NCBI RefSeq assembly: GCF_000428585.1
Contig: NZ_AUAF01000001.1
Location: 1 to 64,000, forward strand
DNA: 64,000 bases
Source: Zooshikella ganghwensis DSM 15267
Lineage (GTDB): Bacteria; Pseudomonadota; Gammaproteobacteria; Pseudomonadales; Zooshikellaceae
Reading direction: 5' to 3'
Each line of letters opens with the position of its first letter. Position 1 is the stretch's first letter. This document shows, one piece after another, positions 45,233-54,949 of the stretch. Under the pieces are notes generated by a model that saw nothing but the letters and a program-made list of their open reading frames with translations, was not told where the DNA came from and made no database searches. The position numbers and the translations under genes were made by a program.

Positions 45233-45649
45233 TTAAGAGTCACGACAGGTAGCAGGTAAATACTTAGCGTCAATAGTCCCTTTTTCACAATCCCAGCTAA
45301 CTGCTCCGCTAGAAAAAGCAGGTGTAAGAGTAAAAGTACCTCCACCAGCAGCAGTTTTCATTGAAACTGTTATCACTCCAGCTCCTGAAATTGATACACT
45401 TGTAACAAACTCACTAGTTACTGTTGCTCCAATTCCAGCAGTTGCGTTGCTACTAGGGAAAGTTCCTTCAGAAAGACGATACTCTGACACTGCAGTTTTT
45501 GCTGCTGCAGCCATATTTAAACCTTCTGTCACCTTTGCACGAATGGTATAATCCTGATAGGCAGGTATAGCTACCGCCGCCAAAATACCAATGATCGCAA
45601 CCACGATCATTAATTCAATTAAGGTAAAACCTTGTTGCATTTTTTTCAT
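45233..45649 (-). CDS. pilA: Major type IVa pilin
   Basis: This 138-residue prepilin has the short leader MKKMQQG, cut by PilD before Phe8 ([14 protein letters not shown]), with the conserved Glu5 of the mature protein. The remaining alpha1 helix and beta sheet end in a disulfide loop between Cys121 and Cys135, and the last residues are CRDS, so the protein ends in a serine. Group I P. aeruginosa pilins are O-glycosylated on a C-terminal serine, so this residue is a candidate. GGAGGAG lies before the ATG. It is transcribed divergently from pilBCD and reads from a sigma-54 promoter. Confidence 0.97.
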   Translation of the reverse strand: MKKMQQGFTLIELMIVVAIIGILAAVAIPAYQDYTIRAKVTEGLNMAAAAKTAVSEYRLSEGTFPSSNATAGIGATVTSEFVTSVSISGAGVITVSMKTAAGGGTFTLTPAFSSGAVSWDCEKGTIDAKYLPATCRDS

Positions 45650-45705
45650 GTGAAGCTCCTCCGATCAAATCCTATTCACTTGAATAGTCATAGTACGGAT
45701 GTGAG

Positions 45706-45721
45706 AGCAATGCCAATGCCA
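45706..45721 (-). promoter_or_regulatory. Sigma-54 promoter of pilA
   Basis: On the minus strand TGGCATTGGCATTGCT fits TGGCACGnnnnTTGCW with exact -24 GG / -12 GC spacing. Transcription would begin at about 45696, giving a leader of about 47 nt. P. aeruginosa pilA is RpoN- and PilR-dependent in the same way. Confidence 0.9.
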
Positions 45722-45849
45722 ATTTTTTTAGTTAGTACACACTCACCCCATTAGCATTAACATACTGTATATTTCTCAAAATTTAACATGTTTACTAATA
45801 CAGATTGATGTCAGGTTCATTTTTAATCAGTTACCTTCATCACCACTTA

Positions 45850-45866
45850 GTGACAAAATTTGTCAC
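45850..45866. promoter_or_regulatory. 17-bp palindrome in the pilA/pilB intergenic region, possible PilR site
   Basis: GTGACAAAATTTGTCAC is a perfect 8-bp inverted repeat around one A. It lies about 130 bp upstream of the pilA -24 box, a normal enhancer distance, and contains two inverted TGTC units, the motif reported for PilR sites in Pseudomonas. It also overlaps a TTGTCA (45860-45865) with TATATC 16 bp on, so it may touch a pilB promoter. Confidence 0.55.
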
Positions 45867-45961
45867 ATACTTTATGTTAATTATATCTCTTATATAGATT
45901 TTTACTTTTCGATCTATACTTTTCGTATCCTTCATCAACTAGAAACAGTAGTAACTATTCC

Positions 45962-47671
45962 ATGTCCAGAATCATGCTTACCGGTCTTGCGAAAAGACTT
46001 GTTGATGACAATCTTCTTGACGAAGAAACGGCACAAGGCGCTTATCAAGAAGCTTCCAAGCAGAAAATTCCTTTTGTTACTCATTTAGTGCAGTCAGACT
46101 TAGTCAAACCCTTGGATGTAGCTCGACTAGCCTCTGAAGAGTTTGGCTCCCCGTTAATGGACCTTAACAGCTTTGACTTTGAAATAGCGCCTAAAGATGT
46201 TGTTGATGAAAAGCTTATTCGCAAACACCATACAATTCCGCTTTATAAGCGCGGTACTCGGCTTTTTATTGCAGTATCTGACCCGACTAACTTAGCCGCG
46301 CTGGATGAAATTCGTTTCAATACTGGACTTAATATCGACTCTGTACTGGTCGAAGAAGATAAACTCAATACAGCCATCGAAAAGTTTCTTGATAATACAG
46401 ATGATGGCTTATCGGACCTTGATGATGAAGGCTTAGAAGATCTTGATATTAGCTCAGTCGATGATGATCAAGACGATAAAGGGCCAGCTGCCAGTGAAGC
46501 TGATGATGCTCCCGTCGTTAAGTTTGTCAACAAGATGCTGCTTTCAGCCATTAAGGGTGGCTCATCCGATTTACACTTTGAACCTTATGAAAAAACCTAC
46601 CGGGTTCGCTTTCGTACTGATGGTGTATTACATGAAACAGCAAAACCACCCATCAGCTTAGCCCCACGGATTTCATCACGCTTAAAAATTATGTCATCGA
46701 TGGACATTTCTGAGCGCCGTAAGCCTCAGGATGGCCGTATTAAGATGCGAATATCCAAGACTAAGTCTATCGACTTTCGTGTGAATACCTGTCCAACCTT
46801 GTGGGGTGAAAAAATAGTACTACGTATTCTTGATCCTACCAGCGCCCAAATGGGCATCGATAGCCTAGGATATGAAGAAGCTCAAAAAGAGCTTTATATG
46901 AATGCTCTTATGCAACCACAGGGTATGATTTTGGTTACCGGGCCTACAGGGAGTGGTAAAACCGTATCGCTTTATACCGGCCTCAACATTCTCAATACCG
47001 TAGAACGTAACATTTCAACTGCAGAGGACCCAGTTGAAATCAACCTTGAGGGGATTAACCAAGTTAACGTCAACCCCAAGCAAGGAATGGACTTTGCCCA
47101 GGCATTACGTGCCTTCTTGCGTCAAGACCCTGATATTATCATGGTGGGTGAGATTCGAGATCTAGAGACTGCCTCGATTGCGATCAAAGCTGCCCAAACA
47201 GGGCACATGGTAATGTCCACATTGCACACCAACAGCGCTGCTGAAACGTTAACCCGCCTACTTAATATGGGAGTACCCGCTTTTAACCTTGCAACAACTG
47301 TTAATCTAATCATCGCCCAACGCCTTGCCAGAAGATTGTGCAGCAACTGTAAGCAGACCATTGATGTTCCAGAGAAAACTTTACTGGAAGAAGGCTTCAC
47401 TCCTGAACAAGCAAAATCTGCTGTACTTTATGGCCCCAGCGCTAAAGGCTGTGAAAAATGTAATAAAGGTTATAAAGGCCGTGTTGGTATTTATGAGGTA
47501 GTGAAAATAACCCCCGCTTTATCAAGAATTATTATGGAAGAAGGTAACTCGATACAAATTGCAGAAGTTGCTGACAAAGAGGGCTTTAGTAATTTACGCA
47601 AATCTGGCCTGTTAAAGGCCCTCCAAGGGGTTACCAGCCTAGAAGAGGTTAACCGCGTTACTAAGGATTAA
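45962..47671 (+). CDS. pilB: Type IV pilus extension ATPase PilB
   Basis: This 569-residue cytoplasmic hexameric motor drives pilin polymerisation. It has an N-terminal MshEN/T2SSE-N domain (about 1-150) and an acidic linker. The ATPase core has GPTGSGKTVSLY (Walker A, about 327-334), EDPVEINLEGINQV (Asp box), FLRQDPDIIMVGEIRDLET (Walker B) and GHMVMSTLHTNSAAET (His box). A C-terminal zinc motif follows, CSNC (about 460) and CEKC (about 497). Full length. It opens the rightward run pilB-pilC-pilD-coaE-yacG, with an unusual 349-bp gap before pilC. No strong ribosome site is seen. Confidence 0.97.
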   Translation: MSRIMLTGLAKRLVDDNLLDEETAQGAYQEASKQKIPFVTHLVQSDLVKPLDVARLASEEFGSPLMDLNSFDFEIAPKDVVDEKLIRKHHTIPLYKRGTRLFIAVSDPTNLAALDEIRFNTGLNIDSVLVEEDKLNTAIEKFLDNTDDGLSDLDDEGLEDLDISSVDDDQDDKGPAASEADDAPVVKFVNKMLLSAIKGGSSDLHFEPYEKTYRVRFRTDGVLHETAKPPISLAPRISSRLKIMSSMDISERRKPQDGRIKMRISKTKSIDFRVNTCPTLWGEKIVLRILDPTSAQMGIDSLGYEEAQKELYMNALMQPQGMILVTGPTGSGKTVSLYTGLNILNTVERNISTAEDPVEINLEGINQVNVNPKQGMDFAQALRAFLRQDPDIIMVGEIRDLETASIAIKAAQTGHMVMSTLHTNSAAETLTRLLNMGVPAFNLATTVNLIIAQRLARRLCSNCKQTIDVPEKTLLEEGFTPEQAKSAVLYGPSAKGCEKCNKGYKGRVGIYEVVKITPALSRIIMEEGNSIQIAEVADKEGFSNLRKSGLLKALQGVTSLEEVNRVTKD

Positions 47672-48020
47672 GCAAATAGGCGCTAAAAACATGAAATGGT
47701 TGGCATTAATAGATTTTTGGCCTCCTTATTAGTATTCGCAATAACGATTAATAGGCTACACTAATAATGCGAACTATTTCATATAAATAATTTTAAATGG
47801 TTACTCCGAAGCAAAGATATACAGTCCTTATGAAAGCACTATGGCTCATAGAATGCAGCAACAAAATTATGACTATTGTGCTTGGATTTACATAGTACTG
47901 TTACATTCATGTTATGAGTTAAAAATAAACTTTTGCACTTCCGCCGTTATCGCCCAATACTTTCTATAATTCTTACTCTTCGGGTCATTGGCGTAGACTC
48001 AGCCCAAGGAACAGATCATC
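47672..48020. other. 349-bp gap between pilB and pilC
   Basis: The gap is much wider than the usual few bases between these genes. It holds the 92-bp inverted-repeat element listed separately. The remaining 240 bp show no gene; a promoter for pilC may lie here. Confidence 0.45.
47691..47782. mobile_element. 92-bp hairpin-forming element between pilB and pilC
   Basis: The left end (47691-47712, ATGAAATGGTTGGCATTAAT...) and the reverse complement of the right end (47761-47782, ATGAAATAGTTCGCATTATT...) match at 19 of 22 positions. The size and lack of coding capacity fit a small MITE or a repeated palindrome unit. No second copy was noticed in this window. Confidence 0.5.
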
Positions 48021-49238
48021 ATGGCAACCAAAGCAGTAAAAGTAGCTTCCTTTACTTGGGAAGGAAAAGATAAAAAAGGTCGTAAGACTAAAGGCGAAAT
48101 ACAGGGTGCCAATTTAGCCACCGTTAAAGCCGAGTTACGAAAGCAAGGCATCGTCCCTACTAAAGTACGAAAAAAAGGGATGACGATTGGCGGCAAAGGC
48201 AAAAGCATCAAGCCTTTAGATATCGCTGTTTTTACTCGACAACTCGCAACAATGTTGCGTGCTGGTGTCCCTTTAATTCAATCTTTTGAAATTACTGCCG
48301 AGGGAGCCGATAACCCGAATTTAAGAGACTTGCTCAATAATATAAAAAATGAAGTGGCTGGGGGTAACACGCTAGCGGACTCACTCAGAAAGCATCCTAA
48401 GTATTTTGATGATTTATACTGTAACTTAGTCGCATCAGGGGAGCAATCGGGTAGCCTTGAGTCACTGTTAGCAAGGATAGCAACCTATAAGGAAAAAACC
48501 GAGTCTCTTAAGATGAAGGTTAAGAAAGCCATTCGCTACCCCATCGCTGTAGTTGTCATCGCTATAGTTGTTACTGCCATTCTACTTGTTAAGGTGGTTC
48601 CTCAGTTCCAAGAAGTATTCCAAGGCTTTGGTGCTGATTTGCCCGCCTTTACTTTGATGGTCATTAACCTCTCTGAATTTATGCAAGCTTATTGGTACTA
48701 TTTTCTTATTGGCATCATTGCTTTTGTCTTAATAACTAGCAAGGCATTAGAAAAAAATAAAGGCCTTAGGGACGCAAGAGATAGAATGGTCCTAAAGCTT
48801 CCCATTATGGGTGATATTTTGCACAAGTCAGCCATGGCCCGCTTTGCACGAACACTTTCAACCACTTTTGCCGCGGGTGTGCCTTTAGTTGATGCTTTAG
48901 ACTCTGTTGCTGGGGCTGCAGGTAATGTGGTGTTTTATGATGCAACGAAGCAAATTAAAGAGGATGTTTCATCGGGTATGCAGCTTCAATTTGCCATGAA
49001 AAATACGGCTATTTTCAGCAATATGGCAGTGCAAATGGTCTCCATTGGTGAAGAATCAGGAGCATTAGATGAAATGCTGGATAAAGTCGCCAGCTACTAT
49101 GAAGAAGAAGTGGATAATGCAGTGGACGGCTTAACCAGCCTGATGGAGCCATTAATTATGTCTGTGCTAGGGGTGCTTATTGGTGGACTTATTGTCGCCA
49201 TGTACCTACCTATATTCCAGTTAGGCTCTGTCGTCTAA
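48021..49238 (+). CDS. pilC: Type IV pilus inner-membrane platform protein PilC
   Basis: This 405-residue protein has two T2SSF domains (about 70-193 and 273-396) and three transmembrane helices. Clear family sequences are FTRQLATMLRAGVPLIQSFE, KKAIRYPIAVVVIAIVVTAI (first helix), ARTLSTTFAAGVPLVDALDS and IGEESGALDEMLDKVASYYE. It links the PilB motor to the growing pilus. It is followed by a terminator-like hairpin and then pilD. Confidence 0.97.
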   Translation: MATKAVKVASFTWEGKDKKGRKTKGEIQGANLATVKAELRKQGIVPTKVRKKGMTIGGKGKSIKPLDIAVFTRQLATMLRAGVPLIQSFEITAEGADNPNLRDLLNNIKNEVAGGNTLADSLRKHPKYFDDLYCNLVASGEQSGSLESLLARIATYKEKTESLKMKVKKAIRYPIAVVVIAIVVTAILLVKVVPQFQEVFQGFGADLPAFTLMVINLSEFMQAYWYYFLIGIIAFVLITSKALEKNKGLRDARDRMVLKLPIMGDILHKSAMARFARTLSTTFAAGVPLVDALDSVAGAAGNVVFYDATKQIKEDVSSGMQLQFAMKNTAIFSNMAVQMVSIGEESGALDEMLDKVASYYEEEVDNAVDGLTSLMEPLIMSVLGVLIGGLIVAMYLPIFQLGSVV

Positions 49239-49273
49239 TCCCCATTTTTTATAAACTAACTGTTTTAATTATC

Positions 49274-49297
49274 AAGGGCAGCTAAGCTGCCCTTTTT
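49274..49297 (+). terminator. Terminator-like hairpin between pilC and pilD
   Basis: AAGGGCAG, loop CTAAG, CTGCCCTTTTT (49274-49297) is a classical stem plus T-run. It suggests that pilD-coaE-yacG are transcribed partly on their own, or from read-through. Confidence 0.8.
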
Positions 49298-49335
49298 CCT
49301 GTTGATAAGCCTCACTTGCTCCTGTAGGAAAATAA

Positions 49336-50208
49336 ATGAGCATTCTTGAATATTTAGCTTATAGCCCAACAGCGCTCTTAATTACTTTGTTAATTGTTGG
49401 GCTAATCGTAGGTAGTTTTCTAAACGTTGTCATTTTACGTTATCCCATTATGCTGCAACGTTTATATGAGTGTGAGTGTCGTGACCTACTCAAGCTATCC
49501 CATGAAAGCAATCATGAAACGTTTAACTTAATTGTACCTCACTCTCACTGTCCATCATGCAAAACCCCCATAAAACCCTGGCAAAATATTCCTGTATTAA
49601 GCTACTTATTACTTAAAGGAAAGTGCGCTAAATGTAGTACATCAATAAGTATCCGTTATCCACTAATCGAGCTTTTAGCAGGTTTACTTGCCTTGTTAAG
49701 TGGCTGGTACTTTGGTTTTTCATTAAACACCCTTGCTGCTTGCTTGCTACTATGGGCACTTTTGACTTTAACAATAATAGACTTCGACCATCAAATTCTC
49801 CCGGACGCTATTACTTTACCTTTGCTCTGGATGGGTCTACTGGCCAACTTTCATTGGCAACTATTTACCACCATTGATCAAGCACTGTGGGGAGTTATTG
49901 CTGGCTATTTAACCTTATGGAGCGTTTATTGGCTTTTCAAACTTCTCACCCAAAAAGAGGGCATGGGCTATGGAGATTTCAAGCTACTTGCGATGCTTGG
50001 TGCCTGGCTTGGTTGGAAAATGTTACCCTTAATTATCCTAATGTCATCATTGATCGGTGCTATTGTGGGCGGACTACTCATTCTTTTTAAAGGTCACGAC
50101 CATCAAGTTCCCATTCCTTTCGGCCCTTACCTAGCCGGTGCAGGGGCTGTAGCACTTTTTTGGGGCGAAACAATTGTACAACAGTATTTTCAGCTAGCAG
50201 GCTTTTAA
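49336..50208 (+). CDS. pilD: Prepilin peptidase / N-methyltransferase PilD
   Basis: This 290-residue inner-membrane aspartic protease cuts the pilin leader after Gly and methylates the new Phe. The N-terminal cytoplasmic domain has two CxxC pairs (CPSC and CAKC, about 76-100). The catalytic aspartates are in IDFDHQILPDAI and GMGYGDFKLL. About eight membrane helices. Its substrate, the pilin with leader MKKMQQG, is encoded 4 kb upstream. Two bases separate its stop from coaE. Confidence 0.97.
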   Translation: MSILEYLAYSPTALLITLLIVGLIVGSFLNVVILRYPIMLQRLYECECRDLLKLSHESNHETFNLIVPHSHCPSCKTPIKPWQNIPVLSYLLLKGKCAKCSTSISIRYPLIELLAGLLALLSGWYFGFSLNTLAACLLLWALLTLTIIDFDHQILPDAITLPLLWMGLLANFHWQLFTTIDQALWGVIAGYLTLWSVYWLFKLLTQKEGMGYGDFKLLAMLGAWLGWKMLPLIILMSSLIGAIVGGLLILFKGHDHQVPIPFGPYLAGAGAVALFWGETIVQQYFQLAGF

Positions 50209-50210
50209 TA

Positions 50211-50807
50211 ATGTTTATTGTGGGTCTTACTGGTGGAATTGGCAGTGGTAAAAGTGCTGCCACCGATTTTTTCAAGCGACAAGGCATTCACATTGAGGAT
50301 GCAGATCAGGTTAGTCGAGCATTAGTTGAAAAGGACTCTCCCGTTCTTTGTCAAATTGTTGAGCATTTTGGTAGCTCTATCCTAAACATCGATAGCAGTT
50401 TAAACCGTCGAAAACTAAGAGAAATTATTTTCCAAGATAAACAAGAGCGACAATGGCTAGAGCAGCTTCTTCACCCACTTATTAATCAGAAAATGCTAGA
50501 CAACTTACACAGTGCGTCTTCCCCCTACGCCATAATGGTTTCTCCTTTACTGTTAGAGACAGGACAACAGAAGCTAGTAGATCGAGTGCTTGTTATTGAT
50601 GCTGACGAAAGTGCTCAAATTGAGCGCGTTTGCGAACGAGATCACCATGACCCTAATCAGGTTAAAGCCATTATCGCTACTCAACTTCCTAGGAATAAAC
50701 GGCTAGCGATGGCGGACGATATTATTGATAATAGTGGCAATCTAGAACAGCTTTATACAAAGTTAGCGAGTCTTCATCAAACCTACTTATCAAAGGTGAA
50801 ACCATGA
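50211..50807 (+). CDS. coaE: Dephospho-CoA kinase
   Basis: This 198-residue enzyme performs the last step of CoA synthesis, ATP-dependent phosphorylation of dephospho-CoA. The ATG at 50211 gives [15 protein letters not shown] with the P-loop at 8-15; a longer start at 50160 would overlap pilD. Other motifs: [22 protein letters not shown], and a C-terminal DDIIDNSG. As in many Pseudomonads it lies between pilD and yacG. Confidence 0.95.
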   Translation: MFIVGLTGGIGSGKSAATDFFKRQGIHIEDADQVSRALVEKDSPVLCQIVEHFGSSILNIDSSLNRRKLREIIFQDKQERQWLEQLLHPLINQKMLDNLHSASSPYAIMVSPLLLETGQQKLVDRVLVIDADESAQIERVCERDHHDPNQVKAIIATQLPRNKRLAMADDIIDNSGNLEQLYTKLASLHQTYLSKVKP

Positions 50808-51040
50808 CGCTCAAGGTCAACTGTCCAACATGCCACAAATCCATGGAATGGAAGACGAGTAATCCTAACCGCCCATTTTGCAGCGACCGTTGTAAACTGA
50901 TTGATCTGGGATGTTGGGCCGCCGAGGAACATAAAATTCCTGGTAGCCCTGTCTATGCAGATACCTTATCTGAGCAAATGGAGGATACCACTGGTGACCT
51001 GAGTAACGTTCACCCATTATTCTCTAATCATCGCCAATAA
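50804..51040 (+). CDS. yacG: DNA gyrase inhibitor YacG, zinc-binding
   Basis: This 78-residue protein has four Cys that bind zinc (CPTC near residue 6, and CSDRC near 27-31). The end [20 protein letters not shown] is the YacG signature. In E. coli it binds GyrB and lowers gyrase activity. Its start overlaps the coaE end by 4 bp (ATGA). Its end overlaps the converging Nudix gene by 13 bp. Confidence 0.95.
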   Translation: MTLKVNCPTCHKSMEWKTSNPNRPFCSDRCKLIDLGCWAAEEHKIPGSPVYADTLSEQMEDTTGDLSNVHPLFSNHRQ

Positions 51041-51981
51041 GCGCGAATACTGGCTATGCCCTGAGCACCTCGTGACCAAGCCAGAGACAGCTGCTCCTGA
51101 GTCATACCACCTAGCCAGAACACAGGCATAGTGGCTTGTAGCGTTAACATTTCGCACTCATCATTCGACAAAGGAATAGCATCAGGGTGGCTTGGTGTAT
51201 GAGTCACAGGGGATAACGTAACTAGATCAACACCAAGGATCTCTGCTCGCTTAAGCTCTTCTTCATTATGGCATGATGCGGCAAGTAAATAACCTGACTG
51301 TTTGAATGGCTCAATATCAGCCATAGATACCTGTTTTAACTGTTGTGCAGTTAAATGTAATCCTTTACCTCCCAGTTGATAAATAGACTGGGGATAGCCT
51401 TTTAGTATTAACTGGCATCCCGCGGTTTCACAAAAAACCAGTAACTCTGAGGCAATCGCTAAATAATTCTGTTCGCTAAGCTGGGGGGCTCGAAACTGAA
51501 TGAGACAATATCCCTCACCAATTAGTCTTTTTACTTCACTAAACAATTCATTTTGGTCAGTAAAGTCTCCTGTAATGACATATTCCGAAGGTAGTTGGAT
51601 AGCACGAATAATTGGCTTATTAGCGGCAGGAAATGTATAGGACCAAAGTGCTTCTTTCGCTACCCACTGAATTGGTTGCCCTTCTAACCCAACAGGTTCT
51701 CCCGATAGGTGGTTTACATACCACACATCGAGCATAACAGACTTATCACCATAATCATGTTTAATTACTATCAACCTTCTAGAAGGCTTAACAATAATAT
51801 TTAATTCTTCCTGACACTCTCTTATCAATGCTTTAGTAACATCTTCACCAGCTTCAACTTTACCACCAGGAAATTCCCATTTATCTCCTTGATGTTGATG
51901 AGAAGCACGCTTGGCAATGAGCACTTCACCTGATGCATTAACAATGACAGCAACAGCTACATGAACAGACTTGCTAACCAT
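51028..51981 (-). CDS. Nudix hydrolase (MutT-like) fused to a thiamine-phosphate-synthase-like domain
   Basis: This protein has about 317 residues. Residues 5-135 form a Nudix domain with the full box [24 protein letters not shown] (shown here as GGKVEAGE...RECQEELNI), as in MutT, which removes 8-oxo-dGTP. Residues 140-317 resemble ThiE ([52 protein letters not shown]). Important ThiE residues cannot be checked without alignment. Such fusions replace MutT next to secA in Pseudomonas. The ATG at 51981 is preferred; GTG 51993 is an alternative. Confidence 0.9.
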   Translation of the reverse strand: MVSKSVHVAVAVIVNASGEVLIAKRASHQHQGDKWEFPGGKVEAGEDVTKALIRECQEELNIIVKPSRRLIVIKHDYGDKSVMLDVWYVNHLSGEPVGLEGQPIQWVAKEALWSYTFPAANKPIIRAIQLPSEYVITGDFTDQNELFSEVKRLIGEGYCLIQFRAPQLSEQNYLAIASELLVFCETAGCQLILKGYPQSIYQLGGKGLHLTAQQLKQVSMADIEPFKQSGYLLAASCHNEEELKRAEILGVDLVTLSPVTHTPSHPDAIPLSNDECEMLTLQATMPVFWLGGMTQEQLSLAWSRGAQGIASIRAYWR

Positions 51982-52078
51982 TAAGTTTTGCACTCCCCAT
52001 TAACCCAAACTTATTCTTAATAAGCCAGTTATCCTCATTCTTTCCCAAACCTCAGCTTATTGAACAAAAGTAAAACAT

Positions 52079-52109
52079 AAAAAAAGGCGACATAATGTCG
52101 CCTTTTTTT
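52079..52109. terminator. Terminator after secA
   Basis: GGCGACA TAA TGTCGCC flanked by seven A and seven T (52079-52109). It ends the secA transcript on the minus strand and would also work on the plus strand. Confidence 0.92.
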
Positions 52110-52122
52110 ATGTTTTGGTCAA

Positions 52123-54822
52123 CTAACCCAATCTACCATGACACTGTTTGTACTTTTTACCCGATCCGCATGGACAAGGTGAATTACGACCTACTTTCTT
52201 TCCTTCACGGGTATAAGGTTTATTAGACTCAATATCCTCAACGCCGGCTTCAGCTAATGCTCCACCTTGTTCGTGCTCATAACGCATACGTTGGGCCATT
52301 GCTTCTCGACGCTGACGCTCAACCTCTTCTGTATTGTCATCTTGACGTACTTGCACATGTGTCAGGATTTTAATGGTTTCATGAGCAATATCTTGCAACA
52401 TTTGCTTAAACAGCTCAAAAGCTTCTCTTTTATATTCTTGCTCAGGGTTCTTCTGTGCATAACCCCTTAAGTGAATTCCTTGACGCAAGAAATCCATTGT
52501 TGACAAATGCTCTTTCCACTTATCATCTAAGACCCGAAGTAGCATCTGCTTCTCAAACATACGCAACACTTCTGATCCTGTTAATTCTTCTTTAGCTTTA
52601 TACTCATCGATCAAAGTTTGCGCAATTTTTTGACGCAGAGGCTCCTCATGAAGTCTTTTATCTTCATCTAACCACTGCTGTATAGGGAGCTTGACATTGA
52701 ACTCAGATGTTAAGTGCTCTTCTAGACCTTTAACATCCCACTGTTCAATTAAGCTTTGGGGAGGGATAAACTGATCTACTACCGAAGTTAAAACCTCATG
52801 ACGATACTCATCAATGATTTCTGTTACATCATCAACCTCAAGAACTCTATCTCTTAAACCGTAAATATAGCGACGCTGCTCATTGGCTACATCATCATAT
52901 TTCAGCAGAGCTTTACGAATATCAAAGTTTCGACCTTCTACCTTGCGCTGCGCCTTTTCGATAGCATTTGTGACCATTCGATGTTCTATGGCTTCACCTT
53001 TTTCCATTCCCAGAGCTTTCATAAAGCCTTTAACACGATCTGATGCAAAGATCCGCATTAAATTGTCTTCAAGAGAAAGGTAAAAGCGAGAAGAGCCTGG
53101 ATCACCTTGACGACCTGAGCGACCTCTAAGCTGGTTATCTATCCGGCGAGACTCATGACGCTCGGTAGCTATAATATGCAAACCACCAGCTTCCAATACC
53201 TGTTTATGACGCTCCTGCCACTCTGCTTTAACTTTTTCTATCTCCTGCCCAGAAGGATCATCTAACTGGGCAACTTCAGCCTCCCAGTTTCCTCCAAGCA
53301 TAATATCCGTACCACGCCCAGCCATATTGGTTGCAATGGTTACCGCACCTGGCTTACCAGCCTGGGCAATAATTTCAGCCTCCCGAGCATGAAACTTAGC
53401 ATTAAGCACTTCATGAGGGATCTTTGCTTTGGTTAATGCTTGAGAGACTTTTTCAGACGACTCAATTGATGCTGTGCCCACCAAAACAGGTCTTTTATTA
53501 GCAACACACTCTGTGATATCAGCAATAATCGCACTGTATTTTTCTTCAATCGTCAAATACACCAGATCGTTATGATCTTTACGAATCATTGGTTTGTGTG
53601 TAGGAATAACAATAACATCTAAACCGTAGATCTGCCGAAACTCGAAAGCTTCTGTATCTGCAGTCCCTGTCATACCTGATAGTGTTTGATATAAGCGGAA
53701 ATAATTCTGAAAAGTTGTAGAAGCTAGTGTTTGACTTTCACTTTGAACATGTAAGTTTTCTTTTGCTTCTAGAGCCTGGTGCAAGCCTTCTGAAAGGCGT
53801 CGACCAGGCATTGTACGACCAGTGTGTTCATCAACAAGCAACACCTGACCATCTTGCACAATATAGTCGACATTTTTATGAAAGATTGTATGAGACTTTA
53901 ATGCAGCATACACATGGTGTAGTAAGTTGAGGTTTTGAGCAGCATAGAGGTTATCACCTTCTTCTAGCAGATTAGCTTGAACTAATAACTCCTCCACATA
54001 CTGGTGTCCCTGCTCTGTCAACTCAACTTGACGTGTTTTTTCATCAAGCGTGAAATGACCTTCGATAGCCTCTTCCTGTCGTGTCAACTTTGGTGCTAAT
54101 TTATTAATCGCAATATACAGCTCAGAACTTTCCTCTGCTGCCCCAGAAATAATCAGAGGTGTTCTTGCCTCATCAATTAGAATGGAGTCAACTTCATCAA
54201 CAATGGCAAAATTAAGTCCCCGCTGAAACTTATCTTCAATACTGAATGCCATATTGTCACGAAGATAGTCAAAACCAAACTCATTGTTGGTGCCATATGT
54301 TATATCCGATTGATATGCTGCACGCTTTTCCTCAGGTGTTTGACCTGGAACCACTGCCCCCACAGAAAGTCCCAAGAACTCATAAAGCGGTTGCATCCAG
54401 CTAGCATCACGACGAGCAAGATATTCATTTACAGTGACAACATGAACGCCTTTACCTGAAAGCGCATTTAAGTAAGCGGGTAATGTAGCAACTAGTGTCT
54501 TACCCTCACCTGTACGCATTTCAGCAATATTACCCTCATGCAGTGTAATTCCACCAATCATCTGCACATCGAAGTGACGCATTCCCATAACGCGCTTACT
54601 TGCTTCACGCACTACCGAAAATGCCTCAGGTAATAACTTATCGAGTGATTCGCCTTGCTCTATACGCTGCTTAAACTCTACAGTTTTTTGCTGCAGCTGC
54701 TCATCAGACAGCTTCTGTAAGCCCTCCTCCTGGGCATTAATCGCTTTGACAATTTTTCTCATACGCCGCAATTGGCGATCATTTTTACTACCAAAAACTT
54801 TTCGGACTAAGGGGGCTAACAT
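52123..54822 (-). CDS. secA: Preprotein translocase ATPase SecA
   Basis: This 899-residue motor drives proteins through SecYEG. The order of domains is normal: DEAD motor 1 with [20 protein letters not shown] (near 102-121), the preprotein cross-linking domain, [15 protein letters not shown], motor 2 with [15 protein letters not shown] and [13 protein letters not shown], the helical scaffold, a flexible linker and a C-terminal zinc finger ([13 protein letters not shown]) that binds SecB. Length matches the family. Downstream of the M23 gene by 127 bp. Confidence 0.99.
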   Translation of the reverse strand: MLAPLVRKVFGSKNDRQLRRMRKIVKAINAQEEGLQKLSDEQLQQKTVEFKQRIEQGESLDKLLPEAFSVVREASKRVMGMRHFDVQMIGGITLHEGNIAEMRTGEGKTLVATLPAYLNALSGKGVHVVTVNEYLARRDASWMQPLYEFLGLSVGAVVPGQTPEEKRAAYQSDITYGTNNEFGFDYLRDNMAFSIEDKFQRGLNFAIVDEVDSILIDEARTPLIISGAAEESSELYIAINKLAPKLTRQEEAIEGHFTLDEKTRQVELTEQGHQYVEELLVQANLLEEGDNLYAAQNLNLLHHVYAALKSHTIFHKNVDYIVQDGQVLLVDEHTGRTMPGRRLSEGLHQALEAKENLHVQSESQTLASTTFQNYFRLYQTLSGMTGTADTEAFEFRQIYGLDVIVIPTHKPMIRKDHNDLVYLTIEEKYSAIIADITECVANKRPVLVGTASIESSEKVSQALTKAKIPHEVLNAKFHAREAEIIAQAGKPGAVTIATNMAGRGTDIMLGGNWEAEVAQLDDPSGQEIEKVKAEWQERHKQVLEAGGLHIIATERHESRRIDNQLRGRSGRQGDPGSSRFYLSLEDNLMRIFASDRVKGFMKALGMEKGEAIEHRMVTNAIEKAQRKVEGRNFDIRKALLKYDDVANEQRRYIYGLRDRVLEVDDVTEIIDEYRHEVLTSVVDQFIPPQSLIEQWDVKGLEEHLTSEFNVKLPIQQWLDEDKRLHEEPLRQKIAQTLIDEYKAKEELTGSEVLRMFEKQMLLRVLDDKWKEHLSTMDFLRQGIHLRGYAQKNPEQEYKREAFELFKQMLQDIAHETIKILTHVQVRQDDNTEEVERQRREAMAQRMRYEHEQGGALAEAGVEDIESNKPYTREGKKVGRNSPCPCGSGKKYKQCHGRLG

Positions 54823-54949
54823 AATGCTCAGCTATATAAAAAGGTTGGACACATTCCCAAGGTGGGGATTCCATAGAGATAATAAAAGGGTAATGTTACC
54901 GCTAAATCTACACTATTCGAAACTCAGCACTAACAGTGAGCTAAATAGC

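Noticed and set aside
32645-45961. tRNA gene between nadC and pilA, as in Pseudomonas where tRNA-Thr lies there
   Set aside because: No cloverleaf-like sequence with GGTTCGAATCC-type arm was seen in the intergenic parts.
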